Source: Marinobacter nanhaiticus D15-8W | GTDB taxonomy: Bacteria; Pseudomonadota; Gammaproteobacteria; Pseudomonadales; Oleiphilaceae | Reading direction: 5' to 3' | DNA length: 64,000 nt | Assembly (NCBI RefSeq): GCF_036511935.1 | Contig: NZ_AP028878.1 | Span: 1,922,001-1,986,000, forward strand | In this document: piece after piece, positions 17,278 to 27,093 of the stretch | How the letters are laid out: the number at the start of each line of letters is the position of its first letter | Numbering within the stretch: position 1 is the stretch's first letter | Notes under the pieces: generated by a model | What the model was told of the DNA's origin: nothing | Databases searched by the model: none | What the model saw: the letters and a program-made list of their open reading frames with translations, nothing else | Translations under genes and position numbers: made by a program

Positions 17278-19626
17278 TCAGACGTCGATTGCACTCTGGC
17301 AGAACTGTTCCAACACTGCCCGGAGCATCTCCATATTGACCGGCTTCGCTACGAAGGCATCCATCCCGGCCCGGCGGCAGCGTTCCTCATCCTTCTCCAT
17401 GGCGCTCGCGGTGAGCGCGACGACCGGCACCGGTAGCTGGTTCTGCTCGCGTTCGCGCTGACGCAGGCGGCGGGTTGCCTCGAATCCGTCCACTCGCGGC
17501 ATGACGCAGTCCATGAAGATCATGTCGAACTGGTGCCACTGGATCAGACCAAGCGCAGCTTCGCCATCGTTGGCAGTGGTCACGTCGCAACCGAGTTTCT
17601 CCAGCAGACGCCGGGTGAGGGTCCGGTTCACCGGATTGTCTTCTACCAGGAGGATGCGCATGCGCTGGCTTGGTAGCGGTGTACGTTCGCGCTGTTCCTG
17701 TGCCGGTTGGAGGGAGAACCGGGTGAGGAAGGTGCGCTGGCCGTTAGAGCGGTCCGCAAAAAGCTGATGCAGCATGGGAGTGAGGCAGGATTCGCGCAGC
17801 GACTTGCTCAGGAATCCATCGGCGCCGGCCTGTCTGAAATGTTCAGCATCACCGCGCTGCGGGTTGGAGGAGAGCACCAGGATACGTGTCTCCTTCCAGT
17901 CGGGGTTTTCCCGGATCTGCTGGCAGAGCAGGTCACTGTCCATATCCGGAACGAAACCATCGAGGATGATGGCATCGATGGGAATGTCGCCCTCGCTGCT
18001 CTGGCGCAGGGTGAGGATCGCTTCGGCCGCAGACTTGACCGCTTCGATCTCCACCTCGTGCCGGGACAGCATCTCCAGCGTGATCTTGCGGGAGAGGGCG
18101 TAGGAATCGACGACCAGCAGCCGCTTGCCCAGGATCATCCGCGTATCCGGCCGCACCCGCGTTGAGCCCTCGGGGGCCAGGGTCAGATTCAGTTCTATCC
18201 AGAACGTGGAGCCTTCGCCCGGCGTGCTCTGGACATCGAGATTGCCGCCCATGAGGTTGATTAGCTGGCGACAGATCGTCAGGCCCAGCCCTGCGCCCGG
18301 TAACTGCCGGCGAAAGCGCTGGCCGAGCTGGACATAAGGCTCGTAGACCAGGGGCAGGTCTTCGGAATGAATACCCACACCCGTATCTTCAACGGCGATG
18401 CGGATCTGGATGTCCTCATGGCTGCGCCCGAGGACTTCCAGGCTGATCAGGACATGGCCGGAGTCGGTAAACTTGATGGCGTTGGAGGTCAGGTTCAGCA
18501 GGATCTGGCGCAAACGAATCGGGTCGCCGCGCAGGGCAGAGGGGAGGTTCTCGTCAACTCTCAACTCCAGGGCGAGGCCTTTCTCCCTTGCGCGTCCGCC
18601 CAACATGATGACCAGGTCGTTTAGGGTGTCCCGCAGGTCGAAGGCGATGTTCTCGAGCACCAGCTTACCGGCTTCCATGCTGGAGATGTCGAGCAGGTCA
18701 TTGATGATGGCGGATAGGCTCTCCGCCGAACTTTGCAGGGTTTTGACGTAATCCAGCTGTTCCTGGTCCAGCTCCGTATCTTCCAGCAGGCTCGCGTAGC
18801 CAAGCACGGACTGAAGTGGCGTTCGCAGTTCGTGACTGACGTTGGCCAGGAACAGGTTCTTGGCGTGGTTGGCCCGGACCGCCTCGTCTCTCTCATCCTG
18901 GCTCCGCAGGTTAGACTGCCGCAGGTCGCGCGCTTCCTCGAGTAGCTGGGCGCGCATGACATTCAGGGCGTGCTCCACCTCGCTCAACTCGTCTGGCTTG
19001 CTGGGTGGTTTACGCCGCAGTTTCAACGGTGCAATCAACGCGTCGAAATTCAGTCGCTTGATGTAATCGGAAATAGCTTCCAGGTGACGGGTGAGGGTCA
19101 GCCTGACGATCAGGAGCAAGCCTAGGGTGCCGAGCATAACGATCAGGCTCTGGAACATCAGCAATAGGAGCCCGCGGCCAATAATCTCGTCGTAGACGGT
19201 TGCCAGGGAAGAGCTGATGGTCAACGTTCCCAGTTCCTGGGGTGGGCGGCCTTCGCTATTGAGCACGATGGTGTAGTGCTGTTCGATATGCTCGTGTTCG
19301 ACGGGCTGACCGGCCCGGAAGATTTCGCCGGTTTCAGACTGAACCTCGGCGTATTGCATGGACGGGAACGCCAGCAGCCCCTCAAGGCTGGTTTCGACCG
19401 CCTCCATATCCAGCATCCAGAGGTTCTTGCTGAGGATGGGAAGTAGCATCTCGGCGACCCGGTTCTGCACGTCCATCAGGTTGCTCTTGCGCTGTTCGAA
19501 CTCGCCCACCATCTGGGCACCGGTCGCTACCAGAGACAACAGGAGGCTGAACAGCAAGACGTAGACCAACAATCTTGCCGCGAGGGGGCGAATGCCAAGC
19601 TTTCGGAGGGATAATCGTAATGCCAC
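17278..19626 (-). CDS. Hybrid sensor histidine kinase with two receiver domains
   Basis: A 782-residue inner-membrane kinase. Two membrane helices (about 18-40 and 152-176) enclose a periplasmic sensor of about 110 residues. A HAMP-like linker follows. The HisKA H-box is NVSHELRTPLQ (H265), and the ATPase domain has N-, G1- and G2-boxes (NLTSNAIKFTD, VEDTGVGI, GAGLGLTICRQL). Receiver 1 keeps the phospho-Asp (IILDGFVPD) and Lys but has only one acidic residue in its first motif (VVDS). Receiver 2 is complete (VEDN, MDCVMP, FVAKP). No HPt domain is present, so an external phosphotransfer protein is expected. It resembles BarA/GacS-like kinases. Signal and partner are unknown. Confidence 0.85.
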   Translation of the reverse strand: MALRLSLRKLGIRPLAARLLVYVLLFSLLLSLVATGAQMVGEFEQRKSNLMDVQNRVAEMLLPILSKNLWMLDMEAVETSLEGLLAFPSMQYAEVQSETGEIFRAGQPVEHEHIEQHYTIVLNSEGRPPQELGTLTISSSLATVYDEIIGRGLLLLMFQSLIVMLGTLGLLLIVRLTLTRHLEAISDYIKRLNFDALIAPLKLRRKPPSKPDELSEVEHALNVMRAQLLEEARDLRQSNLRSQDERDEAVRANHAKNLFLANVSHELRTPLQSVLGYASLLEDTELDQEQLDYVKTLQSSAESLSAIINDLLDISSMEAGKLVLENIAFDLRDTLNDLVIMLGGRAREKGLALELRVDENLPSALRGDPIRLRQILLNLTSNAIKFTDSGHVLISLEVLGRSHEDIQIRIAVEDTGVGIHSEDLPLVYEPYVQLGQRFRRQLPGAGLGLTICRQLINLMGGNLDVQSTPGEGSTFWIELNLTLAPEGSTRVRPDTRMILGKRLLVVDSYALSRKITLEMLSRHEVEIEAVKSAAEAILTLRQSSEGDIPIDAIILDGFVPDMDSDLLCQQIRENPDWKETRILVLSSNPQRGDAEHFRQAGADGFLSKSLRESCLTPMLHQLFADRSNGQRTFLTRFSLQPAQEQRERTPLPSQRMRILLVEDNPVNRTLTRRLLEKLGCDVTTANDGEAALGLIQWHQFDMIFMDCVMPRVDGFEATRRLRQREREQNQLPVPVVALTASAMEKDEERCRRAGMDAFVAKPVNMEMLRAVLEQFCQSAIDV

Positions 19627-19925
19627 GCTACCGTTTCCCTGGTTTTGAGACCGTCCAAGGCTGCATAGGTACAGCTTGGTGGTTGCTCGTTTTGCGACTC
19701 CGGCATGTGTCTTCGGTCAGTTGGCCGTGTTTCATGCTGAAGCGCCATCCCTGGCATTTCGCGGAGTCACCGGGCACAAGCACAGCTCGACCGGCTCGCA
19801 GAATCGAAGGGTGAGACCTTCAACGTGGCAGCATGTCCGTATGCCGCAACCCTGTGTTATATGGACGCTGTAGCGCCGGATAGATGGCGCTCAACAAACC
19901 TGTAATATGTCGCCAGAACGGATTG
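19627..19925. other. 299-bp gap between trmO and the histidine kinase
   Basis: It should contain the kinase promoter (minus strand) and the end of the trmO transcript. Apart from a short GCGCC/GGCGC inverted repeat near 19873-19890, I see no recognisable promoter, RNA or gene here. Confidence 0.4.
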
Positions 19926-20666
19926 TCAGTCTAGCAGACTTACCGTCAAAACGGTCACCTGGTGATCGTCAAATCGGAAGCGCACATTGTGGTCGTATAG
20001 GTGTGCGCCATAGATCCGTTCTTCGATCCTCCCACGCCGAAATGACGGGCGTGGATCGTAGGCCACCACGTCTTCGATCAGAGCCCTGAAATCGGGATAG
20101 CGCGCCGGATCCAGTGCCGCCAGTTGCCGGTCCGCTTCAGCGTCGAAAATGACAGGGAATCGCTCGGTCGGCGGTGTTGAGGCCCACGGGATTTGCGCCT
20201 CGGGAATCGCGTCGGCAAACGGCAGGTAGGGTTTGATGTCGAGTATTGGCGTACCGTCGATCAGATCGTGCTCCCGGACGCGTAGAACCAGCTCCCCATC
20301 GCGACGACACAAGCCTTCGTTGCGAACCACCGAGAGTCCCAGACTGTTCGGCCGGAAAGGCGAACGGCTGGCGAAGACGCCAATCTTCCGGTTACCCCCC
20401 AGTCGTGGAGGCCGGATAGTCGGGCGCCACTCAGCACGGACCGCCTCGTGGAACTGGAAGGTCAGCCAGATATGCGAGCAATCCTCCAGTCCACGAAAGG
20501 CATCTTCACGGTTAAAAGGCGGCTGGATTACCAGGTCGGCCCAGGCGTGACGAGTCAATCCCGGCTGCCGCGGAACGCCAAACTTGTCCCGGAAGCAGGA
20601 GCGGGTGATGGCAATGGGGGTCAGTGTGAGCGCTTCTTCGGCTGGCCGCGAAAGGTGCCTGCTCAT
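19926..20666 (-). CDS. trmO: tRNA (N6-threonylcarbamoyladenosine37-N6)-methyltransferase TrmO
   Basis: A 246-residue TrmO/TsaA (YaeB) protein that N6-methylates t6A37 of tRNA-Thr. Family motifs seen are TPIAITRSCFRDKFGVPRQP (N-terminus), the GLEDCSHIWLTFQFH segment, FASRSPFRPNSLGLSVV (given in part; SAM-binding region) and DIKPYLPFAD. Its ATG overlaps the stop of the upstream gene by 4 bp (ATGA), indicating translational coupling with the outer-membrane-like gene at 20663-21733. Confidence 0.93.
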   Translation of the reverse strand: MSRHLSRPAEEALTLTPIAITRSCFRDKFGVPRQPGLTRHAWADLVIQPPFNREDAFRGLEDCSHIWLTFQFHEAVRAEWRPTIRPPRLGGNRKIGVFASRSPFRPNSLGLSVVRNEGLCRRDGELVLRVREHDLIDGTPILDIKPYLPFADAIPEAQIPWASTPPTERFPVIFDAEADRQLAALDPARYPDFRALIEDVVAYDPRPSFRRGRIEERIYGAHLYDHNVRFRFDDHQVTVLTVSLLD

Positions 20667-21733
20667 CGGATACTCCGGGAGAAGAACATCTCGATACGCA
20701 AGGTCAGGGATGTGGTTTCACCGAAGTCGTCATCGCGATAAAAGTTGACGGCCGGGATGACCTCGCCATAGAGCCAGGTATCGTAAAGGCGATAGCGATA
20801 GGTCATATCGGCAAAATATTCGGTAGTGCGCCATGTCGGATTGCTTTCCCCAATGACGCCGATCCGTGGGTTCAGTTCGGCTCGATTGTTTAGTCGATCG
20901 TAGAGGCTCAGGATTTGCGAGAACTCGAAATTGCGGTCCTTATGGACCCAGCGAAGCTCAGAACCACTGAGAAAATGCCACTCGCCAATGGGCCGGGAAA
21001 ATTCTACCTGGGTGCTTTCACCCCAGCCATCCACGTGGAAATAGTAGATGCGCTGGTCAATCTCCAACTGCCAGTTGTCCACGAGATCGAATCGCGCCCG
21101 CGACCGCGCGCGCCAGAAAGCGTCCGGCGGGAAGTGTAGGCGAGCGCCTACATCATTGCTCAGGTTGAGGGTCTCTGTGAGTTGGGTGATGTAACGTAGC
21201 GCGCCGGTAGTCTCGGATTCGGAGCGTTCAGCGTCGGTCAACTGGCGGTCCCGGTCACGTTCAGACAGTGATCTGGTCTCCTCGCTCTCGCTTTCGATAA
21301 CCAGCCGTAGCTTTTCTTCCAGCGTTGGCAGGTCCAGTCTGAAACGGGCTTCCGGTTCCAGTTGGGCAAGGTCGCCGGTTTCATGGCGAGTAGCGAAGCC
21401 CAGGCGTAAATAGCTCTCGTTGTCGGGCAAGGCTTGCTCGTCCCCTGAAAGCGTGCGATCCGCCCAGGCGCCAACCTGCTGGACTTGGTCAGAGCGACGG
21501 TAATGCTCCTTGATGACCCAGTCAGACGACCTGAGCCACCAGGAGTCCTGTGCAGGGTATTGGGTCTCGTCGGGCGAGTAGGTAAAAAACGATGGCTCCA
21601 CACTCTCCATGCCCGGAGGCGAGAGAAACTTGTTATCAGGATCTTCTGTCGCCGCAACCAGCCTGCCTGGCAGTAAAACAGAGGCGATCATCGTGAAATA
21701 GAGGCTTTTAGCCGCTAGGGGTTTCCAAGGCAT
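20663..21733 (-). CDS. Exported, beta-rich protein of unknown function
   Basis: A 356-residue protein from the ATG at 21733. A longer frame to 21787 exists, but the signal-peptide-like start MPWKPLAAKSLYFTMIASVLL and cleavage near RLVAA-TED favour this start. The body shows alternating strands with many Trp, Tyr and Arg residues and a charged central segment (SESEETRSLSERDRDRQLTD). It resembles an outer-membrane beta-barrel, although it ends in SRSIR rather than Phe. It overlaps the HIT gene upstream by 26 bp and trmO downstream by 4 bp, so all three form one operon. No family recognised. Confidence 0.72.
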   Translation of the reverse strand: MPWKPLAAKSLYFTMIASVLLPGRLVAATEDPDNKFLSPPGMESVEPSFFTYSPDETQYPAQDSWWLRSSDWVIKEHYRRSDQVQQVGAWADRTLSGDEQALPDNESYLRLGFATRHETGDLAQLEPEARFRLDLPTLEEKLRLVIESESEETRSLSERDRDRQLTDAERSESETTGALRYITQLTETLNLSNDVGARLHFPPDAFWRARSRARFDLVDNWQLEIDQRIYYFHVDGWGESTQVEFSRPIGEWHFLSGSELRWVHKDRNFEFSQILSLYDRLNNRAELNPRIGVIGESNPTWRTTEYFADMTYRYRLYDTWLYGEVIPAVNFYRDDDFGETTSLTLRIEMFFSRSIR

Positions 21734-22160
21734 TACGTAGCGCTTCAGCTTGTTCTTGTAGGATGTGGGGGCGAGTCTTGGGTCCAAACAGGCCAGTTAC
21801 GTGAAGTAAAAGCCGGCCGGCAGATTTCAGGCTATCGCCTTTTTCTCGCGGGATCACATGGATATGGGTATGGGGCAGTGTCTGGTTGGCAGCCTTGCCA
21901 TCGTTAATCAGCAGGTTGGTACCGTCCACGCCCCAGCCGACGACGCGTTGTGCTTTGAGTATATTTCGTGCCACGGAAAACAGGTGATTCGAGACCGGGT
22001 CGGATAGTTCGGTGATTTGCACCACATGCGTTTTCGGGATAACCAGGACATGTCCTCGACCAAGCGGATGGATATCCATGAACGCGCAGCAGTGTTCGTC
22101 TTCAAATACCCGTGCCGCGGGCGCCCGTCCCTGGCCGATCTGGCAAAATACGCAATCCAT
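21708..22160 (-). CDS. HIT-family nucleotide-binding protein
   Basis: A 150-residue histidine-triad protein. The catalytic triad HTHIH (H97, H99, H101) lies in LPHTHIHVIPR, and the N-terminal CVFCQIGQG motif is typical of HIT hydrolases acting on nucleoside phosphoramidates or dinucleoside polyphosphates. Length is a little over usual because of a C-terminal extension (about 115-150). It is first in an overlapping run with the outer-membrane-like gene and trmO, 66 bp after coaE. Confidence 0.88.
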   Translation of the reverse strand: MDCVFCQIGQGRAPAARVFEDEHCCAFMDIHPLGRGHVLVIPKTHVVQITELSDPVSNHLFSVARNILKAQRVVGWGVDGTNLLINDGKAANQTLPHTHIHVIPREKGDSLKSAGRLLLHVTGLFGPKTRPHILQEQAEALRNALETPSG

Positions 22161-22226
22161 TTACGGAATCTCATCCCAATAAGTCGTTGGATACTTGGGT
22201 CTTTGGATAGCAAGTATCGCAGTTTT

Positions 22227-22844
22227 TCAGCCTTCGTCACTTAGCTTGTGATGGATGCTGCGGACTTGATCTGCCACTTCCTCGACGGGCCGGGTGTTAT
22301 CGACAACGATATCGGCACTTTCCAGCCTCTTCTTGCGGTTCATCTGCGCGGCGACAATCCGCTCGACCTGCGCGCGATCATTATCGTCCCTGGCCATTGT
22401 GCGCTCTATCTGCGTCTCTACCGGAACATCCACCACGATGACCTGCTCGACGAGCTGGTGCTGATCGGTCTCGAGCAATAGTGGTGATACGAGTAGAACG
22501 TAACCGGCTTTGTACTCCTGCGGAACATGCGCGTCAGGCGTCAGCCAGAGCTGGCGCATCAGCTCATCACGGATGATCGGATGCAGCAACTTCTCGAGCC
22601 AATCCCGTTCGGCAGGTGCCTCGAAGACGATGCGACGCAAAGCGGCACGGTCCAGGGCGCCTTGCGCTGTGAGAATAGCCGGCCCGAAATGGTCTGCTAT
22701 TTTTGCTAATGCTGACGTACCGGGTTCCACAACTTCTCGGGCTACGGTATCGGCATCGACCGCATGCACGCCTTCCTGTTCGAAGAGGCGAGCAACCGTC
22801 GACTTCCCGCTGCCGATCCCGCCTGTCAGACCGATGACTCTCAA
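22227..22844 (-). CDS. coaE: Dephospho-CoA kinase
   Basis: A 205-residue kinase performing the last step of coenzyme A synthesis. P-loop GGIGSGKST at residues 8-16, then DADTVAREVV (substrate site) and the lid segment QIERTMARDDNDRAQVERI (given in part) are all present. It lies 66 bp downstream of pilD in the standard gammaproteobacterial order pilB-pilC-pilD-coaE. Confidence 0.95.
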   Translation of the reverse strand: MRVIGLTGGIGSGKSTVARLFEQEGVHAVDADTVAREVVEPGTSALAKIADHFGPAILTAQGALDRAALRRIVFEAPAERDWLEKLLHPIIRDELMRQLWLTPDAHVPQEYKAGYVLLVSPLLLETDQHQLVEQVIVVDVPVETQIERTMARDDNDRAQVERIVAAQMNRKKRLESADIVVDNTRPVEEVADQVRSIHHKLSDEG

Positions 22845-22910
22845 ACGAATATTCCTGCCGGAAATGGAAAAGTACGCTCTGCAATCAGTGTTCTACAGGA
22901 AGGGCTGCGC

Positions 22911-23786
22911 TTAGCCCCTCAGGTAGCTGAACCACAGTGCCTGGATCTCAGGCCCAAACCATAACGCCAAAAGCCCAGCGATGGCGAGATAAGGGCCGAA
23001 AGGAATGGGTACTTCACGACCATGGCCTTTAAAGGCGATCAAACTCAGGCCGATAACAGCACCCACCACGGAAGAGAGCAGAATCACAGCCGGCAGCAAC
23101 TGCCACCCCAGCCAAGCGCCGAGAGCGCCCAGCAGCTTGAAATCCCCGTGCCCCATGCCTTCTTTACCGGTTACCAGCTTGAAGAGCCAGTAGACGGACC
23201 AGAGTGACAGGTAACCGAATATGGCGCCCCAGAAGGCGCTGGTGAAATCAGTCAGAATGCCGAAGTAGTTAAGAATTAAGCCCAGCCAGAGTAGGGGCAG
23301 CGTGATGCTGTCTGGTAGTAATTGAGTGTCGAAGTCGATAACCGTCAGGGCAATCAGAGCCCAGACCAAGAGCAGCGCCCAGAGACCTTCCAGTGTCGCT
23401 CCCAGTAGGTAAACCGTGAACACCGAGAGAATCGCAGTCGCAGCCTCGATAAAGGGATAGCGTGCCGAGATTGATGTCTTGCAAGAGCTGCATTTACCGC
23501 GGAGGAGCAGATAGCTGATGACCGGGATGTTCTCCCAAGGCTTGATCTCGTGGCCGCATTTGGGGCACGTGGAATTGGGATAGGAGAGGTTGATCTTTTC
23601 TGACTTTTTGCGTTGCTTTTCAGGGAGCTTGAGGAACTCCTCGCATTGGCAGCGCCAGTCCTGCTCCATCATCTTGGGGAGGCGGAGGATGACTACGTTT
23701 AGGAAGCTGCCTATACAGAGGGCGAGGACAATGACTGCGGGATAGAGTAGCCAAGAGGTACTCAAGAATGCTTGAAGAGTTGGCAT
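22911..23786 (-). CDS. pilD: Prepilin peptidase / N-methyltransferase PilD
   Basis: A 291-residue polytopic inner-membrane aspartyl protease that cleaves prepilin leaders and N-methylates the new Phe. The cytoplasmic zinc motif has four Cys (C74, C77, C99, C102). The two catalytic Asp are in IDFDTQLLPD (D151) and in the GHGD motif of GMGHGDFKLLG (D215). Required for PilA (27094) and type II secretion pseudopilins. Third gene of the pilB-pilC-pilD run. Confidence 0.95.
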   Translation of the reverse strand: MPTLQAFLSTSWLLYPAVIVLALCIGSFLNVVILRLPKMMEQDWRCQCEEFLKLPEKQRKKSEKINLSYPNSTCPKCGHEIKPWENIPVISYLLLRGKCSSCKTSISARYPFIEAATAILSVFTVYLLGATLEGLWALLLVWALIALTVIDFDTQLLPDSITLPLLWLGLILNYFGILTDFTSAFWGAIFGYLSLWSVYWLFKLVTGKEGMGHGDFKLLGALGAWLGWQLLPAVILLSSVVGAVIGLSLIAFKGHGREVPIPFGPYLAIAGLLALWFGPEIQALWFSYLRG

Positions 23787-23849
23787 GAGGAAGCTTGATT
23801 TTAAAGGAGAAAAGCGCCATCTGGCTGATGGCGCACGAATACCTTTTTG

Positions 23850-25067
23850 TTAGACGACCTGGCCCATTTGAAAGATTGGCAGGTACATACCAACAATTAG
23901 ACCGCCGACCAGCACCCCGAGAACGGCCATGATCATCGGTTCCATCAAAGCCGTGAGGTTGTCGACCATATCGTCAACAACAGATTCGTAGTGGTCAGCG
24001 ACTTTTTCTAGCATGGAATCGAGGTTACCGGATTCTTCCCCGATGGCGGTCAGTTGAATTGCCATCACGGGGAAAACTCCCGCCGAGCGCATGGATGCTT
24101 GAAGCTGAGTACCACTTGAAACTTCATCTCTGATTCGAAGTACAGCATCGCGGTAAATCGCGTTGCCGGTTGCACCTGCAACGGACTCGAGAGCGTCGAC
24201 AAGGGGAACGCCTGATGCGAATGTTGTAGATAACACTCGACCAAATTTGGCGACAGCCGATTTATCTAGAATTTCGCCGACAATAGGGAGCTTCAAGACA
24301 TATTTATCGACCAAGTCAGAAAATTTCTGAGAGCGTCTCTTGGCTTCTTTGAATGCGAAGATAGCTCCAACTATTCCAATGAGTACAATAAACCACCAAG
24401 CCTGCATCCACTCGGAGATTCGAATAATAAATTGCGTGAAAACCGGTAGGTCCGCGCCAAAGCCTTGAAATAGAGATTCGAATTGAGGTACGACCTTCAC
24501 CAGCAGTATGGCGGTAACAACGATCGCCACCGCGACGACAGCAGCTGGATATGTCATCGCTTTTTTTACTTTTTTCTTAAGTGTCTCGGTTTTCTCAAGG
24601 TATGTGGCGATACGGTCAAGCATTTGTTCCAATGCGCCTGCCTTCTCGCCTGAATCAACAAGGTTGCAGTAGAGATCATCAAAGTACTTGGGGTGCCGGC
24701 GGAGGGAGCCGGCAAAACTAGTACCTGCAGCGATATCATTACGGATCGCGATCACTAGTTCTTGCAGTCCTTTATTATCGAGACCGTCTGCTACGATATC
24801 AAAGCTCTGAACTAGCGGTACGCCCGCCTTCATCATGGTCGCCAATTGACGCGTAAGCATTGCAATATCGAACGGCGTGATCTTCTTGCTTCCGCCGAAC
24901 AATGGTTTAGGTTTTTTTCTAACCTTGCTAGGAACAATCCCCTGCTTTCTTAGCTGTGCTTTTACCAAAGCCAAGCTCGAACCGGCGAGTTCGCCGTTGG
25001 TCTTGTTACCTTTACGGTCCTTACCTTCCCATACAAAGGTAGACAGCTTCTGTGCATTTTCTGCCAT
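23850..25067 (-). CDS. pilC: Type IV pilus inner-membrane platform protein PilC
   Basis: A 405-residue GspF/PilC protein with two homologous T2SSF domains (about 70-195 and 275-395) and three membrane helices (about 170-195, 220-240, 375-400). The N-terminal FVWEGKDRKGNKTNGEL segment and the motifs GVPLVQSFDI and GVPLVDALESVAG mark the two repeats. It transmits the PilB motor to the growing pilus. It begins 2 bp after pilB ends. Confidence 0.95.
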   Translation of the reverse strand: MAENAQKLSTFVWEGKDRKGNKTNGELAGSSLALVKAQLRKQGIVPSKVRKKPKPLFGGSKKITPFDIAMLTRQLATMMKAGVPLVQSFDIVADGLDNKGLQELVIAIRNDIAAGTSFAGSLRRHPKYFDDLYCNLVDSGEKAGALEQMLDRIATYLEKTETLKKKVKKAMTYPAAVVAVAIVVTAILLVKVVPQFESLFQGFGADLPVFTQFIIRISEWMQAWWFIVLIGIVGAIFAFKEAKRRSQKFSDLVDKYVLKLPIVGEILDKSAVAKFGRVLSTTFASGVPLVDALESVAGATGNAIYRDAVLRIRDEVSSGTQLQASMRSAGVFPVMAIQLTAIGEESGNLDSMLEKVADHYESVVDDMVDNLTALMEPMIMAVLGVLVGGLIVGMYLPIFQMGQVV

Positions 25068-25069
25068 GT

Positions 25070-26785
25070 TTAATCCTTCGTCACGCGGTTCGCTTCTTCG
25101 AGACTGGTCATGCCGTCAATGACTTTCTTCAAGGCTGACTGCCTCAAGTTTGCGAAGCCTTCCGCCTGAGCCTGTTTTGCAATCTGGATGGAGCTAGCCT
25201 CTTCCATGATCATGTTGGCCAGCTCATCCGTAATCTTCACCACTTCGTAAATCCCGACGCGACCTTTATATCCACCATTGCATTTATCACAGCCCTTGGG
25301 TCGGTACAAAGTAAAGCCTGTTTCAATTTGTTGCTCTGTGAAGCCTTCCTTCAAAAGAACGTCCTTGGGGACATCTAGAGGCTCTTTGCAGCTACATAAG
25401 CGTCGGGCAAGTCGCTGGGCAATAATTAAGCTTACGGAAGTTGCAATGTTAAAAGCGGGAACGCCCATGTTCATCATTCGGGTCAGTGTTTCTGGGGCGC
25501 TGTTAGTATGTAGCGTCGAGAGCACCAAGTGGCCTGTTTGGGCAGCCTTGATAGCTATATTGGCGGTTTCCAGATCCCGGATCTCACCGACCATGATGAC
25601 GTCCGGATCCTGACGCAGGAATGCGCGAAGGGCTTCAGCGAAGCCGAGGCCAACCTTGGTGTTGACGTTAACCTGGTTGATGCCTTCGAGATTGATTTCC
25701 GCCGGATCCTCGGCGGTGGAAATATTGCGTTCCTGAGTATTGAGGATATTTAGGCCGGTATAGAGCGAGACTGTCTTACCCGAACCCGTAGGGCCTGTAA
25801 CCAGAATCATGCCCTGAGGCTGTTCCAGCGCCTCCATATACATTTGCTTTTGTTCATCCTCATAGCCCAGAGCATCAATGCCGAGTTTGGCAGAGCTTGG
25901 GTCCAATATTCGCAGTACGATCTTTTCGCCCCAAAGTGTCGGCAGGGTGTTTACCCGGAAGTCGATGGCTTTGGTCTTGGACAGCTTCATCTTGATACGG
26001 CCGTCTTGAGGTACGCGGCGCTCTGAAATATCCAATTGAGCCATGATCTTTACGCGAGCGGAGATCTTCGGTGCCAACTTTATGGAGGGCTTGGACATTT
26101 CCTTAAGAATGCCATCGGTTCGATAGCGAACTCGATAGGTCTTTTCATAAGGTTCAAAATGAATATCCGAAGCTCCGCCACGGATAGCGTCAAGAAGAAC
26201 TTTATTCACGTACTTGACGATAGGTGCATCGTCTATGTCAGCGGCTGTAACGCCGGCGTCTTCACGTTCATCGTCCCCGCCCTCCACATCGATGTCTTCA
26301 AGATCGCTGTCGTCAAGATCTCCCATGGAGGTGTCGCTGGATTCGAGGTAGCGGTCAATGAGTTCTCTGAGTCGAGAGTCATCGACTAGCACGGCGTCGG
26401 TACTCAGGCCGGTATTGAACTTGATCTCATCGAGCGCCTGGATATTTGTCGGATCGGAAACCGCGATAAAGAGGCGCTTACCCCTCTTGTAGAGTGGTAG
26501 AGCGTTATGTTTCCTGACGAGTTTCTCGTCGACGATCTTCTCCGGCAGCATTTCAGGAGCGAAAGAACTTAGATCCAGTACCGAAACACCAAACTCCATT
26601 GCGGCTGAAAACGCCAGCCCACGGCTATCGGCTAGATTGTTTTGCACAAGATAGGTGATGAGCGGGATCTTATTATTGGATGCCTGGATAAAAGCATCGC
26701 GAGCAGCGGCTTCGTCCAGCAGTCCGTCTTCAACGAAGCGGCGTGCAAGCCCGGTAAGAGTAACGTTCTGATTGCTAGGAGGCAT
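25070..26785 (-). CDS. pilB: Type IV pilus assembly ATPase PilB
   Basis: A 571-residue GspE-family hexameric ATPase that powers pilus extension. Domains: N-terminal MshEN-like region (about 10-150), an acidic linker (DLDDSDLEDIDVEGGDDERE, about 156-175), Walker A GPTGSGKT (331-338), Asp box, Walker B (VIMVGEIRD), a His box (TLHTNSAPETLTRM) and a tetracysteine zinc motif near the C-terminus (CSCKEP...CDKCNGG). First gene of pilBCD, divergent from pilA. Confidence 0.96.
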   Translation of the reverse strand: MPPSNQNVTLTGLARRFVEDGLLDEAAARDAFIQASNNKIPLITYLVQNNLADSRGLAFSAAMEFGVSVLDLSSFAPEMLPEKIVDEKLVRKHNALPLYKRGKRLFIAVSDPTNIQALDEIKFNTGLSTDAVLVDDSRLRELIDRYLESSDTSMGDLDDSDLEDIDVEGGDDEREDAGVTAADIDDAPIVKYVNKVLLDAIRGGASDIHFEPYEKTYRVRYRTDGILKEMSKPSIKLAPKISARVKIMAQLDISERRVPQDGRIKMKLSKTKAIDFRVNTLPTLWGEKIVLRILDPSSAKLGIDALGYEDEQKQMYMEALEQPQGMILVTGPTGSGKTVSLYTGLNILNTQERNISTAEDPAEINLEGINQVNVNTKVGLGFAEALRAFLRQDPDVIMVGEIRDLETANIAIKAAQTGHLVLSTLHTNSAPETLTRMMNMGVPAFNIATSVSLIIAQRLARRLCSCKEPLDVPKDVLLKEGFTEQQIETGFTLYRPKGCDKCNGGYKGRVGIYEVVKITDELANMIMEEASSIQIAKQAQAEGFANLRQSALKKVIDGMTSLEEANRVTKD

Positions 26786-27026
26786 AGGCAGCTTTAAACG
26801 CTCGATGGTTCCCGTTAGTCGACGAAGTAGTTTAGATGGCAGGCCAAGGTTTGGAAAGTTATGGAGCGGTGGGTTTTTGAGATCTTTTGTAAATAGCAGG
26901 ACTGGGTGACGTGGAGCGTCACAATTTGCGTTAAACGGTCATCGTTCGTCGTATCAGTTACTAGGGTCATGTTTCATGTCGTCCCTATTGTGCTGAAAAA
27001 TATGGCAAAAAATTTTTTTATGCGGT

Positions 27027-27042
27027 TGGCACGATATATGTA
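27027..27042 (+). promoter_or_regulatory. Candidate sigma-54 promoter of pilA
   Basis: TGGCACG gives a perfect -24 element. Ten bases after its GG comes GT (ATGTA) where the -12 consensus is GC (TTGCA). It lies about 52 bases before the pilA ATG. pilA genes in Pseudomonas use sigma-54 with PilSR, so the position fits, but the -12 mismatch makes it tentative. The rest of the 308-bp pilB-pilA gap shows an A/T-rich stretch (27008-27020) and nothing else recognised. Confidence 0.55.
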
Positions 27043-27093
27043 GAGACTTGGTCAGGCTGTCCGTGACGGACGTGTCAAACCAAAATTGAAGAA